The notes beneath the pieces were generated by a model. That model did no database searches. It was given only the letters and a program-made list of their open reading frames with translations, and was not told the DNA's origin. Shown one piece after another: positions 13,511 to 26,316 of a stretch of 64,000 nucleotides of DNA. The translations under genes and the position numbers were made by a program. The DNA is from Rotaria macrura (lineage: Eukaryota; Rotifera; Eurotatoria; Philodinida; Philodinidae): assembly GCA_900239685.1 (NCBI GenBank), contig OENT01000359.1:62001-126000 (forward strand). The letters run 5' to 3'. The first letter of the stretch is position 1. The number at the start of each line of letters is the position of its first letter.

Positions 13511-14549
13511 GATTCATGCATGTTTCTTGTATTAGCTAAATTGGCCGTTTTGAGAAATGTCATTACAACAAAACATCTTGATTGAAAAGAAGAAAAAAAA
13601 CTTTCTTGTTTCTCGTTGGTTTCCATGGTTCGGTGACAAAAACATAAATTCATACTGTCACATAGAAAAACACGTTCTTATGAATCGAAAGGAGGCCATC
13701 GGTACTTGAAATCGAAGTAAGTTTTCTTAAAACTTGTTTTGCACTTGATAAATTGATATATACATTTATATCGAATGTATGATGTCAATGGTATACTGTG
13801 ACATGTTAGATATTTATCTTACTCATTTGTATTATTAAAGAAATGTCGTTAAATATTTGATTTTGAATGACTTTATTTACTCAAATATAGGCAAGTTTCG
13901 ATCGGTTCTTGTATATGATTCAATACTTTTTATCCCTTAATGTTCATATCTTCTACATCATCAGATTTTGCCCCAAGCTTCAAACACGTATATGTATATA
14001 TCGATACTTATCACTATCGTGCCTATTGTATAGACGACCTGGATACAATCTAATGTTAAACATTACCCACAAACTACTGAAATATGTTTGTCAAGCTAAA
14101 TTATACTTTGAAAATAAATCAATTAGTACAAGATACCAACGTGATAATTAATAATACACATGTAAACAATTACAAAATTAAATAGTCATACGTAAGTATA
14201 TTGAAAATTAGGTTCTATTTCCAAATATGTCTTTTACATTGTATGCTACCAAGGTAATCCTTCATCATGAAACATTTTACTTTTGTTTTAAATCAAAAAA
14301 AATGTCCAAGTGTGTTGAAAGTTAAATTATGCTATGTGTACGTAAAAAACCTGAAACAGCCAATTATAAAATATCTTGTTAAGCGCTACGAATCATTTCA
14401 ATATGAATCGGATAGTAGCGCTATAGCACAGAAGAAAAAGAAGCATGACGATATTTCATTGATTTCATTCTGTTTACTATTTTTTTAAATATTTACTAGA
14501 AAACAATCGAATTTAGATCGATATGCTTGATCATTTATTGCCATTCTAG
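13511..14549. other. Intergenic region between divergent genes
   Basis: About 1 kb between the head of the EF-hand gene (minus) and the head of the zinc-finger gene (plus), so it should contain both promoters. Short open frames on the plus strand here (13909-14151, 14267-14488) lack splice or composition support. No recognisable motif. Confidence 0.4.
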
Positions 14550-16218
14550 ATGAATTCTACATCATCACCACCTATACTATATTTATGCGATGATGATGAT
14601 TATTGCTATACAAATAATTCGAAACAAAATTGTTATATGGAAACACGTGTCAATTTAAATAAAGTTTCATCGTCGAATGATACAATTCTGCAGCGGAAGA
14701 AGCGAAAATTAACAAATGCCAGTGTTCGTATCAATCCATCGATAGTTAATTGGTCAAAGCGTCAGCGAAACGACCATAGTCAACAGCAAAGATCTCGAAA
14801 TTTTCACGACACCGATCCAGATCCTGAACCTATTCTACTCGATCCAGATGAATATATTATTGAAGAACCTGATCCACCAACTGCATTCTGTTCATTTGAT
14901 TGGACTATTCAACAGCCACCGACACCAGCACCAGCACCGTTATCATTAGCAACAAGAATACCTTCGAGTCCTGTTCGAAAACCATCACGAAGTCTAACAG
15001 TATCAACTTCTAATACGAACAACACTGAGAAACGGAGACAGACAAGTAAACCAGATACGATCTCAACGACAATTTCAAATAATCATTTCATTCAGCAACA
15101 AAGAACACCCATTGCTATGCCTGTACTTCAACCATCATTATCAAATGTATCGTTACCTTTACCTAAGCCAACAACATCTCTATGTCGACCGAATATGCAA
15201 CGTGGTCGACCATTGAAAAATTCTAGAGTTCCATACGTACAATCAGTAAGATAAAGCTTTTCTACTTCAATGCATTGTTTAATTTTAAAAAAATAGGCTT
15301 CTGTAAGATAACATGTGTAGTGTTTATCATTCTTACCTATATATATATATATATATATGCACTTATTATCAGTCATTCATGTCAAATATTGATTGATGTG
15401 TCATAAAGCACCAACTGGATGATTTCTTTTTTTATTTTCAAATTTCCTTTTGCATTCTAAAATTAGGTCGTATACTAACTGCAAATTCAGCAAATCTATC
15501 ATAGATAATTGATTTCATGAACAACTAAGCATAACATAATTATTTGTTGACACTTGCTATGACAAAAGTATATCATCGAGCTATTCCATGTGTATAATAG
15601 CAAGCTCGTAACCTCATGAAAATATGAAAATTTTAATTAATACAATAGTAGTATCGATTCTTCGAATAGTGATATGCGATATTTTTCACGATGAATGTCA
15701 TGAGTATAGTACAAACTTCTGCCTTCATCCAAAAATTTAACACCTGTCAATCAACATTTTTTTTGAATTGGAAGGCATAAATCGATACGTGTGAATGCTG
15801 GTTTTGAATTCATATGAAACAAATCCGATGTGTCTTTGTTTGACTAGACTATATTTTACACCAATGACATAATTAGAATTCTGATTAAAATTGTTTAAAG
15901 ATGTTTTTAAGTTCAGCAGACATTTCAACAATTTATTTACGATATTCTTGATAAAAAGACTGAAACATTGAAAAATAACTTCTAGGAACAAAAATATTGG
16001 ATTCATCTGAATCGATCATTATTTTTCTTCGTTCTATCGATTTTATTATCATAGTTTTTCTAGTTGACAGTTTAGACAAACGAACTCGTAGAATAAAAAA
16101 ACAAATACACCATACAATTTCAATCATTCCTATAATTGATATATTTAGACTTCATCTTCATCATCAGTTTGTCAACATTCTAAACAACGGGTTCCTCCTC
16201 GAATACAAAAGCCAACAC

Positions 16219-16253
<35 letters not shown>

Positions 16254-18681
16254 GTATCATCAATATCATCAATGTCATCATTATCATCATCATCATCGTC
16301 AACCAGTACACAAATGATTACTTCTACGACAAATCATCCTACACCAGCTATACGTCGACAAATACTTAATGGTACAGGTTTATTTTCAGCTTTCTATGAT
16401 TCGAAATATTATCAATGTAACATATGCAAATTTAAAAGTGTAACAAGGTAAATTTTTATTTGAAAGCAAAACGTTAAATAAGCTGGTTATCTATAATCTT
16501 GTTTATTTTTTGTCAGTTCAACTTTACTACAACATCTTTTTTCTCATATGTTCTTCTGTGATCAATGTTCATTTTATACATATTCACATTATACTCTCAA
16601 TCAACATGTATTTGAAAAACATATGATAACAATAAGTGAAAATACACAAGATTCAATAAATCCAAAATCTTTCGATCTACTTTATGTAACACGTTGTTCT
16701 GATGGTACATTTGCATTATGTACGGATTCATCGTCAAATAAAACAACTAGTAACGAACAGAGACAAATTATATCATCGGCAACATTCGATGATACACAAC
16801 AAAATAAAGCACTGAAGAAGAAAATTTCTCAACAAAAAGAACTAATCAATGACGATGATGGTGATCTTGTTGTTTTATTATCCGATAAATCTAAAGTTAA
16901 CCATCAATCCATTATACCTTCGAAAGGAAAAGCAAAAGAAAATCAAACTCAAACATATGTTATAATGAAACATCGAAGATTTTATTTACTGAAGAAAACA
17001 TATCGTTTACATTCATTAACAAGAGAATATAATATATGCCGAGAGCATACTATTCGACAAATGTGTCATACACAAGATTTATTGAAGCGAAGAAAATTTC
17101 TAACTAAATTTCGTGAAATACGATTTATTGACGATGTTACTAATTGTCTACGAGCAATCGTCAATAAAATTGTTCTCAGTGAAGATAACAGGTAAGAATA
17201 AAGGGAATGAGGAAAGAAAAGAATCCGGCGTAAAAAAAGTTGAACATTTACTCGTTGAATAATCCGATTTGTACTAACTGTAGATGGGTAATTGAGTGTA
17301 TTTCAAGACGTCAAAAAAGTACATACGTGACAAGATAACTAGAGCGAAGAGAAATCACTGAATCTTCAAGGGCAAATATTACTGTGGGCGTATCATATAT
17401 AAATGTGTGTGTGTGTTGAAACATGTTATTATAGATGTTGTTTCATCACCTTGAAAATCGTAAATAATATACTCTCGTGATCACAGTACATGAATATCGA
17501 TACGAACATACCTCATGATATTAAATAATAATAAATTTTGATAAGAGAATTCTCAAGTTCTTGCTCATTCATATATAAATATATATATATAACTATGTAT
17601 AATTTATTAATGACAGTTATTGTATTACTTTTTAACTCGAACCATTCGTTTTCTTTGTACAACTTCTGATTCCTTAATTCATTTGTTAATAATATCATTG
17701 AGATTGGAATATATGAAATTTAGTCAGTTAAAATACTTAAAATATTTTTGTGCTCAATATATCTTTGTATTGTCGATATCTTGTGAGCAGAAACGATATA
17801 ATGTGTTCAATTCATTTGAAATAACATTGAAGACAATTGATTTGAATGTTTCGAGATATTATATCATATCATATCAGTGAATCAATCGATGAATATAGTT
17901 AGACAATAGTTTTAAGTATTAAATATTTACATTCGAATAAATATACATAAAAGACTTTTAAAAAAACGAACGAAAAATTCATTTTTACTCTAGTGATGAA
18001 CCATCTACTCTATGTATATTACCGAATCATGTTCTCAGTTCACAATTTTCTATTGAGAACCTTGATAATTTGACGAATTCATTAAAATTGAAAAATAAAC
18101 ATGAAGAATCTAAAGAACAAACGGAATTGTATAACAATGAACATGCGTTACGTCAAAGTTCAAAACATATATTTATATTATCGTCTACGGATAGAAATAA
18201 TACGGACCAATCTGTAATTTCTTCCTTACATTCATCATTAACAAATGGCGATTCAATTTTTACACAAACTAAACTTAATAAATTGCCGAAATCACAAGAT
18301 AATACACATCGATATTTCACAACAAATCATAGTAAGAGATAAATATTAACAATTTTAAAATAGAACAACACCTATATCTATTTGTTAGATGCAACAAAAC
18401 TAGTACATGACACCACTATGAAGGTTCAAAATAAAGTGACTGCAACTCCAACAACAGCACAAAGTAAAATAATAACCTCAATCATGTTCAAATCTTTTCA
18501 TGAATGAAATTTATATATTCTAGAACTTGTTCCACTTCGTCCTGTTATGCCCAAACCTTCGAGTTCCATACAGAATTACTCTTATCCGACAACAATAATT
18601 GATAGAAATAATAATTCAGTAACATCTGTGAAATCGAAAATACCGACAGCAAAGCCGCAAAATATTATTATTCTCGACTAA
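14550..18681 (+). CDS. Two-finger C2H2 zinc-finger protein
   Basis: Six phase-consistent exons, 14550-15245, 16149-16447, 16517-17191, 17994-18331, 18389-18463 and 18524-18681, give 746 aa. The N-terminal third is hydrophilic, with Asp/Pro-rich (DTDPDPEPILLDPDEYIIEE) and basic (RKKRKL) stretches, the latter a likely nuclear localisation signal. Exon 2 carries a poly-Ser run and then the first finger, CNIC-x12-H-x3-H, split by the exon 2/3 junction. The second, CDQC-x12-H-x4-H, follows about 8 residues later. The rest is Ser/Thr/Asn-rich with no named domain. The closely spaced finger pair with aromatic residues resembles fingers found in animal regulatory proteins; DNA or protein binding in the nucleus is inferred, and I cannot name an orthologue. 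The ATG sits directly after a TAG acceptor (14547-14549), consistent with a trans-spliced or 5'-UTR-intron start. Confidence 0.88.
15338..15358. repeat. (TA)n microsatellite
   Basis: About ten TA units in intron 1 of the C2H2 zinc-finger gene. A simple repeat; no other structure seen around it. Confidence 0.9.
16221..16293 (+). repeat. Coding (TCA)n microsatellite encoding poly-Ser
   Basis: Eleven perfect TCA triplets (16221-16253) are followed by imperfect TCA/ATA/ATG/TTA triplets. In the splice-supported frame they encode serine with a few Val/Ile/Met/Leu. Read one base out, they give an apparent poly-His frame that is not the real one. The repeat lies just N-terminal to the first zinc finger and is likely to vary in length. 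Confidence 0.9.
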
Positions 18682-21600
18682 GAAATATTTTCATTTGTTT
18701 TTATTAACTTGACATTTTTCACATGTGATATATCTTTGCTTTGCTTTATTTCCTTTGTTTTCTCATACGTATGTATGTTCGTATGCATTGAGTATTTTAA
18801 AGTGCAAACTATTTTGTTCCGCGTAACGAAAAGAAATAATGTTTCACGATCAAAGAAATAGAAAATTTTAATAGATTCTAGTAGAAATATTTCTTGTTCT
18901 TTTTTCTCTGAAATTTTGTTGTTTTCGCGTGTTTTTTTCTTGTACATAAAACATTAGCTAATGGAAACAAAATAACAGAAGGTTTTCATTTCAAAGCGTA
19001 CTACTTCATACAAACGTAGTAAACATGTTTACAAGATTCTGATTCGAGATAAATGTATACGTGTGGAAAGTAATTTTTTTCGACATGAATCGGATAGACC
19101 GAACTATGCGAATACATCACGGCAACGGTCGAACAATTTGAATAATTCGACTGTTTAGGAACGCTAAATCCATTAAATGCAACGAATCCAATGTTTTTTG
19201 TCAAAATTAAAACAGTATGAAATAGAATATAAAATCAAATAGCAAATTTACAGGAGAAGATTTCTTCTCTCGATTTAGTTTTCCATAGATTATTAAGTTC
19301 TCTTGTGTATTGTACAGAGCTATGTAATAAAAAAATACTCTTGCATTCTATTATGTGTGAAGTAAGTATAAAGATAATAGTATTCTCTTTGTAGTTCTCA
19401 GTAGTATGAGATGGAAGTTCATAATATTAGATGGAACAATTCATTCTTGAGAAACGTATGTACAAATTATTCTGGAATGTACCACTCGTGCTCAAGGAAA
19501 TGAAAATGATTAGAAAGGAGAAGTGTTTTATACAAATTTAAATGATTAGGTTTGAAGCATACTCTTTGTTATACAAAGATGATAAATAGTTGTTCGATGA
19601 AAAGAAAAATCAATAGTACACTGTTGATCGACGGCTTTTGTAAGAAGGAAATTATGAATGTAGGGCAACTTTTCATGATCTACTGGAATTACAAATATCA
19701 CAAGTAGGTTACATTTTTCGCCTCGGGTTTCCTTTTATCAATGAAGGATTTTTTTGTATGTGTACACAGATACTTGATATGATCTGGAGCGCATTATTTT
19801 TTTAGTTTGTTTTTGTACATTTTCTTTAAATGACTATAGAACAAATTTCGACGTGCTTCTTTCGAGAAACATCTTGTTATTGTCAACAAAATAGTTTTTA
19901 TAAGTCGTACTGAAAAACAAGGAAGCAATATTTGTTTTTCAATCCCAGAACTTTTAAATAGACACGAAAAATATTTGGAATGTCATTCTTTTTCACAAAA
20001 CAATTTATATTCAAAACTAGATGTGGACTTTTTCTATCTCATTGATGAATTTATTTTTTTTTAATCGTACACTTGAATATTTGCTAGATGATACCATTGA
20101 CTTGATACTGGTTTTGTATGATTAAGAGATCATCGAACTAGATTCCATGCAGATATTAAAAGAAAAAATAGGATTTAAAAGATGTATGATATAATCATTT
20201 CAACTATAATTACATGTATTTTACGTCGTTGTTAACATATTTGAATTGAAAACTAAAATCAAAATATCTATAATACATTCAAATTAATTCTTTATTTTCT
20301 TATTATGTTATACCGATTCATCAGACAAAAGATTATTATTCATGCAGTGTTTAATCATTGCTGAATGAATGTTTTGCTTTATTTTGTTTCATTTATGTCA
20401 ATAAATAATCATTTGTATACAGTCGCATGTTCTATGATCATGCAGCTTTGTAAACATATTTTTATCTTCACAGAACAATATTGAATACAGTAGCTTGATA
20501 ATTACTATTCAGACCACAACATTTTTTTAAAAGTACTTAATAATTAAGTCTCAAAATTGAAACACATTATAATATATGTACAATTACGATCATTATGTAT
20601 GATGCATATTATTCTTCGTTATATAACTACAAATTTGGAAAATATGAACATAAAAAGTCTATAATTCAAAATTTTATAAAATCGAAATTGTAAGAAGTAT
20701 TAAAAGTTCAAAATTATGTTAATGTAGTTTAGCTAAATAAATCGAATTTCGTTTGAACTTCCCATAAGATCGATCGTATGCATGTTTAAGGAAAAGAGTT
20801 TTTCAGCCTACTGGTTGCTTGCAGAAAATTATTTTTTGAGATACTTAATATGAACTCTATACTCTCATATGTGTATATACATAAGATTTCAGTTAGCGTT
20901 TTAATTCAGTGTTTTCTCTTGTTCGTTCATTTCATTGAAAGGGCATACATTTATACATTGAATTTACTTATGTTACTCGTCGATATAGACATGTAATCAT
21001 AATTTGGTTCATAGTAAATGACGACGATCATACTCTTAATCTGCCTGATTACAATGGTAAAAAGTTACACTAATATTATTCATTTAGTTTTTCATATTTT
21101 ATGTCCACGGTATTTTAAGGCGCACCGCCCAATATACAAGTTAATTGTAGAAATAAAATTTATTCGAATGAATTCATTGAAAGTAAATATATTTCTGAAA
21201 TAAATCATTGTGACGTTGATCATCAAGAAAAAGAAATGAAATTGATTCCACGAAGAAAATACCAAAACGATTTTCGTAGAAAATGACAAGTACACCATGC
21301 AAATATTATGCTTGTTGGTAAGGATGTAAATACTGACTCAACAGTTGCGTTTTGCTATTATTGCTTATCGACATCATCTCACCCAAATGCCTAGAAGTAG
21401 ATTAGAAATTTTTATTTTAAGACTCAATGAAGATTAACTAGTGTTATTCGGTATTATTTATCAGGTAACAGAATGATTTCAAATGAGAAACTTTTAGAAA
21501 AATATTTCAAAGTAATTTCTCTTCCCGAAATCATTGATACTCTGATTATCTATATAGAAGACAAGTCTAATTTTGTTTCCCTCTGTTCATTTTCTACACA

Positions 21601-22250
21601 GCTATGATTTTCCGTAGTTAACCATGTATTTTCCCATTGTGTTTCAGTTCGAAATCAGTGTGATTTGGTTCATGACACATTTGTTTACTTCGGATGATGC
21701 CAGAATAGAGTATACACAATGTCAACAAGCGTGATCATTCTATATATGTATGCGCATTGGTTTTTCATAACAATAGTACATTTTTTTTCATACCAAGGAT
21801 TCACGATCGATGCTATTCGTTACGTGAAGATCTCATACCTGAAACTAAATGTACTAAACAGATAGTTCTTGCCGAGTTTAGGATCAGAAAAAAGAAAAAT
21901 TGAAATTTACAATATGCACATTATTACGTCGAGCAAAGCACACAAACTACATGCATAGAAAATTGTTCCAGAAACGTACTTGTTTTAGAGAAAAAATAGA
22001 AGTCGAACAAGGGATCATAGATTGTTTATATTTCGTGTCTTGTATTGTGGAATTAAAAGAAAAGATTGTATACTCGTAGAATGAGCAAGCTACTGGCTAA
22101 AGATAACAAAATAGAATTGTGCATCTCACTGATGCCTCAAGAGCAATTGAAGTTTTACAGCAACTGTGCATACATTGAAGTATACCTAGTTGATGTGCGG
22201 ATACAATAGGCATACCGATGAGAGCAATACTGTACCTCAATAGTTGTTTC
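18682..22250. other. Gene-poor region
   Basis: About 3.5 kb of AT-rich sequence with no ORF chain that keeps splice phase. Short open frames (19001-19204 minus, 21018-21203 plus) have compositions expected of random AT-rich DNA. An acceptor-like TTGTGTTTCAG near 21650 is followed by about 15 readable codons only. No tRNA, repeat array or transposon end recognised. Confidence 0.5.
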
Positions 22251-22256
22251 GTTTAA

Positions 22257-23520
22257 GTGACTCTCCTGGTTACACTATTGAGGACGAAAGGTTCAAGTAC
22301 TCATCGATGAAATTGTATGAACAATATCTAAAGATTCGTTTAAATAAGATTCAATATTCTAATCATTAGCAATAACGGATGATTTTCTTTAGAAGGTGAA
22401 CAATATCCAAATTATTATGGATCATTGACTCAATCAACAACCGTACATTTTGAATGTAATGATGAAGGTAAAGAAGTTCATATCGCATTCATATTCATAG
22501 TGGATGAAATATCAATGAAGCACATATGCAACGAGCTTATGTTAACAGAAACGCTAAAAACAAAACTCATTTAATTAAAATCACTATTTTACTAAACGCT
22601 ATGGTAATGGAAAAAACGATTAAAAAAAAAACCTTGAAAAGTTTTCCTCTAGGGATATTCTTTCAATGTTATGTTTAGTTCGTTCACGTCTAATATACAA
22701 CGAGTGAAGAAATTCTTCAATATATTACTATTATTGACGATGAAAATGAAATAAGTCCATCGAATATTTTTGTCTATGCAGTAATGCTAGAAATCTGTCC
22801 ATATATCAGTGGTAATCCATAAAATACACGTGTATTAGGAATAGTAATTCGCGATGATAAGCTTTTAGAAATGAACAAACCAAATAAAAATCTGTTCTTG
22901 TTGATTTTCTTGTTTCGACTGGTTTAAAACTTCCATTGATTGTTTTATGCAAGTATTTAGATAATAATGATGGTAATAACTTAAGTACATTAAAAGAATT
23001 TCCTTCACAAGAAATAAGCAAAATGATATGATTTACTTTATGATAAAACAACATCTTGGTCATGTTGTTGCTATTAAATATGTGTCATTCGTTTAGGTTA
23101 ATAAGAGAGCGAAAAAAAATGAATATATCATAGTTTGTTTCGCAGTATATAATACGAAATTCGGAGTTTTGTTTTTACAAGATTCGAAGCGAGCTAGGAA
23201 TTAGTTTGTATCATCAATATTTCTACATAGTCTTCATACAATTGTTATTCACTATTAATTATTTATTTGTTTGTTTATTTTGACAGAATTAATGGCATGT
23301 AATTATTACAAATAAAAGCAATCATGATGATGAAAATCAATTATTTCAATCTGTTTTTATTCGTACTCTCGTATCTGCTTAAAGCTCCTATAGTTCCATC
23401 GGGTACATCTATTATATATGCACGTTTTTAAACAACATCGATTTATAACAAATGTTCTTTCAGCATGTACTGGCATTACGATGGATACTGATGTATTACT
23501 TAGAACATAAAACAAAATAA
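22257..23520 (+). pseudogene. INO1: Inositol-3-phosphate synthase pseudogene
   Basis: Successive plus-strand pieces match myo-inositol-1-phosphate synthase, the NAD-dependent enzyme that converts glucose 6-phosphate to inositol 3-phosphate, in the correct order. YYGSLTQSTTVHF (about 22400-22460) matches the FYGSLTQ region. NINEAHMQRAYV (about 22510) matches the WDIS..N...M.RA segment. NEISPSNIFVYAVMLEICPY then ISGNP (about 22745-22815) match the EISPS...YINGSPQNT block. [16 protein letters not shown] and NNDGNNLS...EFPSQEISK (about 22900-23025) match the conserved core. HVVAIKYV (about 23060), YLLKAPIVPSGTSII (about 23365) and the C-terminal LEHKTK-stop (23503-23520) complete it. The frame changes repeatedly, stops interrupt it, the serine-rich NAD-binding GGNNGS segment is not clearly present, and the loop before the WDIS block is shortened. 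Remnants of splice sites (TTCTTTAG at about 22393, TTCTTTCAG at about 23464) show it was an intron-bearing gene, not a retrocopy. The 5' limit is uncertain; a readable SDSPGYTIEDERFKYSSMKL at about 22257 may be its N-terminus. Confidence 0.82.
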
Positions 23521-23713
23521 TTACCTAATATAATGAAAATTCATTGATACTTCAATACTAGTTGTTTGCTTTTTCATGTCTGTTATCGTATATATGTATA
23601 CATCTTTTAAACAGCTCAATAAAAGAGAATAATATTCATATGGGAAAGAAAAGATTGTTTTTCCAATTGAAAATTCATCTTCATGTTATTCAAGAGTCAT
23701 TGATTGAAATCGA

Positions 23714-24226
23714 ATGCAGTTGAATAAACTTAGTTTGTTTTCGTTTTCATTCTTATTCGATCTGAATACAGCTTTGGTACTTGTGAATAATAAAATAACA
23801 AAACAAAATAAATTTGTATGTTATTATTACGTTCGTGATAACAAAGAAAAACTTGTAGAATTTGATTTAGCCGAGAAATATAACTACAATGTATAAAGTT
23901 ATATAATTACTATTGTTGTGAACAAACTCTTGACAGTAAGAATGTATATGTTCAGTTCATTCATAAAACTACACTTCTCTAACAATATACTAACACAACA
24001 ACCAGCAGAACTATGCTCACAGTTACAATCGTACGATCGTGATTACATTCAAACCCATAAGACACGAGCTTCTTTTTCGGTATGTATATACATTCATATG
24101 TAACAATAGCCCAACTGAAATTTTAATGTAACCAATATCAATTTGACAATCACTGATTTTTATAATTGTTTTAATGTTTCTATCTATTCCTAGTGTAATT
24201 CAGAATCTATATCGACATATGCATGA
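23714..24226 (+). CDS. Uncertain coding-like segment, unknown
   Basis: A frame ending FDLAEKYNYN (to 23889) abuts a GTATAA donor. Downstream a second segment reads QPAELCSQLQSYDRDYIQTH up to a GTATGT donor at 24080, which joins in phase to CNSESISTYA-stop (24194-24226) after a TTCCTAG acceptor. The two parts do not connect in a single phase, and an alternative acceptor at about 24007 opens a different frame. It could be a small rotifer-specific gene or a decaying one. No family recognised. Confidence 0.25.
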
Positions 24227-24562
24227 TGATTAACTAAATGAAGAATAATTGAGTTGATCCACTTCGTGAACAGATCAAGTGTTGACGTTTTCTTTTGAAC
24301 GGCTAGGGTTACCTAGTAAAAAAACGATGACACTGATCGAACAGAAAAAATATAGAGTATCGATTGAATTCCTTGTTTTTCTCACTCTATGAGTCATTGT
24401 TATTGAGCTGGTCACACTTCTTCGATTTCAATGTCTGATATTCTTCACATCAATTGAATTTTATTGAGACAAAGTAAATGTTTACATGTACAAAAAAAAA
24501 CACAAAAAACAATCATCATATCAAACGATTCGAATACGATGAATCGATAGTCAAGTTTTAAC
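24227..24562. other. Intergenic, nothing recognised
   Basis: AT-rich spacer downstream of the Kunitz gene (minus strand) and the uncertain segment (plus strand). No ORF or RNA gene seen. Confidence 0.5.
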
Positions 24563-26302
24563 TTATTTGAAATTATAAACACGATTCATACATGTATCAA
24601 TACATTGTTCTTTTTTTAAAAATTTATTCTCATTACCTTTACAACCTGAATATGCGAATTGTGTGCATTCATTTTTATTCTTATCGTAATACCACATATC
24701 CACGATACCTAAACAATCACCTGGATCAGGCGATGGAGCACAAGCTAAAAAACATAACACAGAATGAAAACAATATATATATATATAACGTACGTTTATA
24801 TTTATATTCAGTGAAAAGTTCTTTAAAAATCAAACAAGAAAAGAAACAGAACTTACTTATACATTCTAAGTGACACTCATGCAATGTTTTAAAATTATTT
24901 TCATTTCCACCCAAACCACGATAAACAAATAAATGACAAGTATCTTGATCAGGATTGTAATACCAACGATTATAATATTGAATATGCGTATCATGATAGC
25001 CAGAATCTCGTGGTTGATAACAACGCAACGGACGATCTAAAACATAGAGATTTCACTATGTTTTGATATAAATTTTATTTCATTTCGTACCATGTTCAAA
25101 TCCATTTATTGATTGACACAGAGGTTGTCCGTCGTCTGTTACGATGCATGTATCGTTACCAAAACATTGATAGTTCTTTTGATATAAAGACAGTTGAAAG
25201 AAAAAATAATTGACTTTTTTTTTTCAATTTTGTTCTCTACTCACTTGACATGGTGGATGACATTGACATGTATTATTAAGCGCTTGAAAACCATATGGAC
25301 ACTCTCTAAAACATTGACATGAATGATCGCATATTGAAATATTTATTGATTTTGGCCATAAAATCAAAGTTTCATTGAAATTTTCATTAGTCTCATTCAC
25401 AATTATTTTTGTATGATTCATAGCTGGTTCTTCATCGAATACATTTGATTCGACTAGGAATTTATGATTTAATAGCATCTTGGTAGAAGAATCATTCAAT
25501 GAAACCGACTCTGTTTTATCATTAAACAATAGACCCCATTCAAATGTGTGGTTATCATTTGTTGAATTGTAAGATACTGTACTTTGATCTAACAGAATAA
25601 TGTTACTTGCTAGTTCGATTTCATTGATGCTTCCATTGATTATATTTGATAACGATGATATGTCAGTTGAGTTATTTATTTCATCACTTCTTGATTCAAT
25701 ATTATCAGTAAGATTTGTATGCAATGAATCTATAAGTTGATTGAACGTTTTCGACGAAAACTTGGTATCATTATAATCTTTTAAAACTATCTCCACAGTT
25801 GACATTGTATTTTCATATGCTGTCTGATTTCTTTCTGTCGACTCTTTCGTTAGTGACAAGTAATTTATTGTTGTATTCATGGATTCATCGAAATTTTCTA
25901 TTATCAATGAATCCGTTTCTTTGTTTTCGATATTCAATAGAGTACTACTTGTTACATTTGTATCGGATGAAACCGTGTCAATGGATTTGTTAACAGATCG
26001 AACTAAGTTATCAAGAGTGACTTCAAATTCATCATTTTGTAAACTTCTATTCCAGCGTTTTTGTCGTTTTGTCGAAGATGATTTTGAATATGTATTATTC
26101 GATAACGATGGATTCTGGTGATCTAATATTTTATTTTGCGATGAATATAACGACAAACGAAGACTAGCAGTCTCAATCCACTAGAGTAGGAGATAATCAA
26201 AGAGAAGATCTAATGAACTATTTCAATATTATTTTTGATACTTACATGTATCATGAGTAATAAAATCGATAGAGATAATATATAAGAAGAGATAATAGCC
26301 AT
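24563..26302 (-). CDS. Secreted sequon-rich protein with two Kunitz domains
   Basis: Five exons (26302-26246, 26180-25245, 25175-25091, 25036-24857, 24744-24563) join in phase to give 479 aa. The first exon is a classic signal peptide (MAIISSYILSLSILLLMI). Residues of about 20-290 are Ser/Thr/Asn/Asp-rich with roughly 18 N-x-S/T sequons, predicting a heavily N-glycosylated stalk. A Cys-rich segment (CDHSCQCFRECPYG... to ...DGQPLCQS) follows and may form an antistasin-like or unclassified disulfide module. The last 110 residues are two Kunitz/BPTI domains. Domain 2 has all six cysteines with textbook spacing (C-x8-C-x15-C-x7-C-x12-C-x3-C) and Leu at the P1 site (GDCLG), so it is predicted to inhibit a chymotrypsin- or elastase-like serine protease. 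Domain 1 lacks cysteines 2 and 4 (positions held by His and Leu) but keeps the other four and the GNENNF motif. The start follows an acceptor at 26315 by 12 nt. Confidence 0.9.
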
Positions 26303-26316
26303 GGGTGTGTTGTGCT

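Noticed and set aside
15997-16317. Plus-strand frame with a long poly-His run
   Set aside because: It is the wrong reading frame of the (TCA)n tract; the splice-supported exon 16149-16447 reads the same triplets as Ser and continues into the zinc finger.
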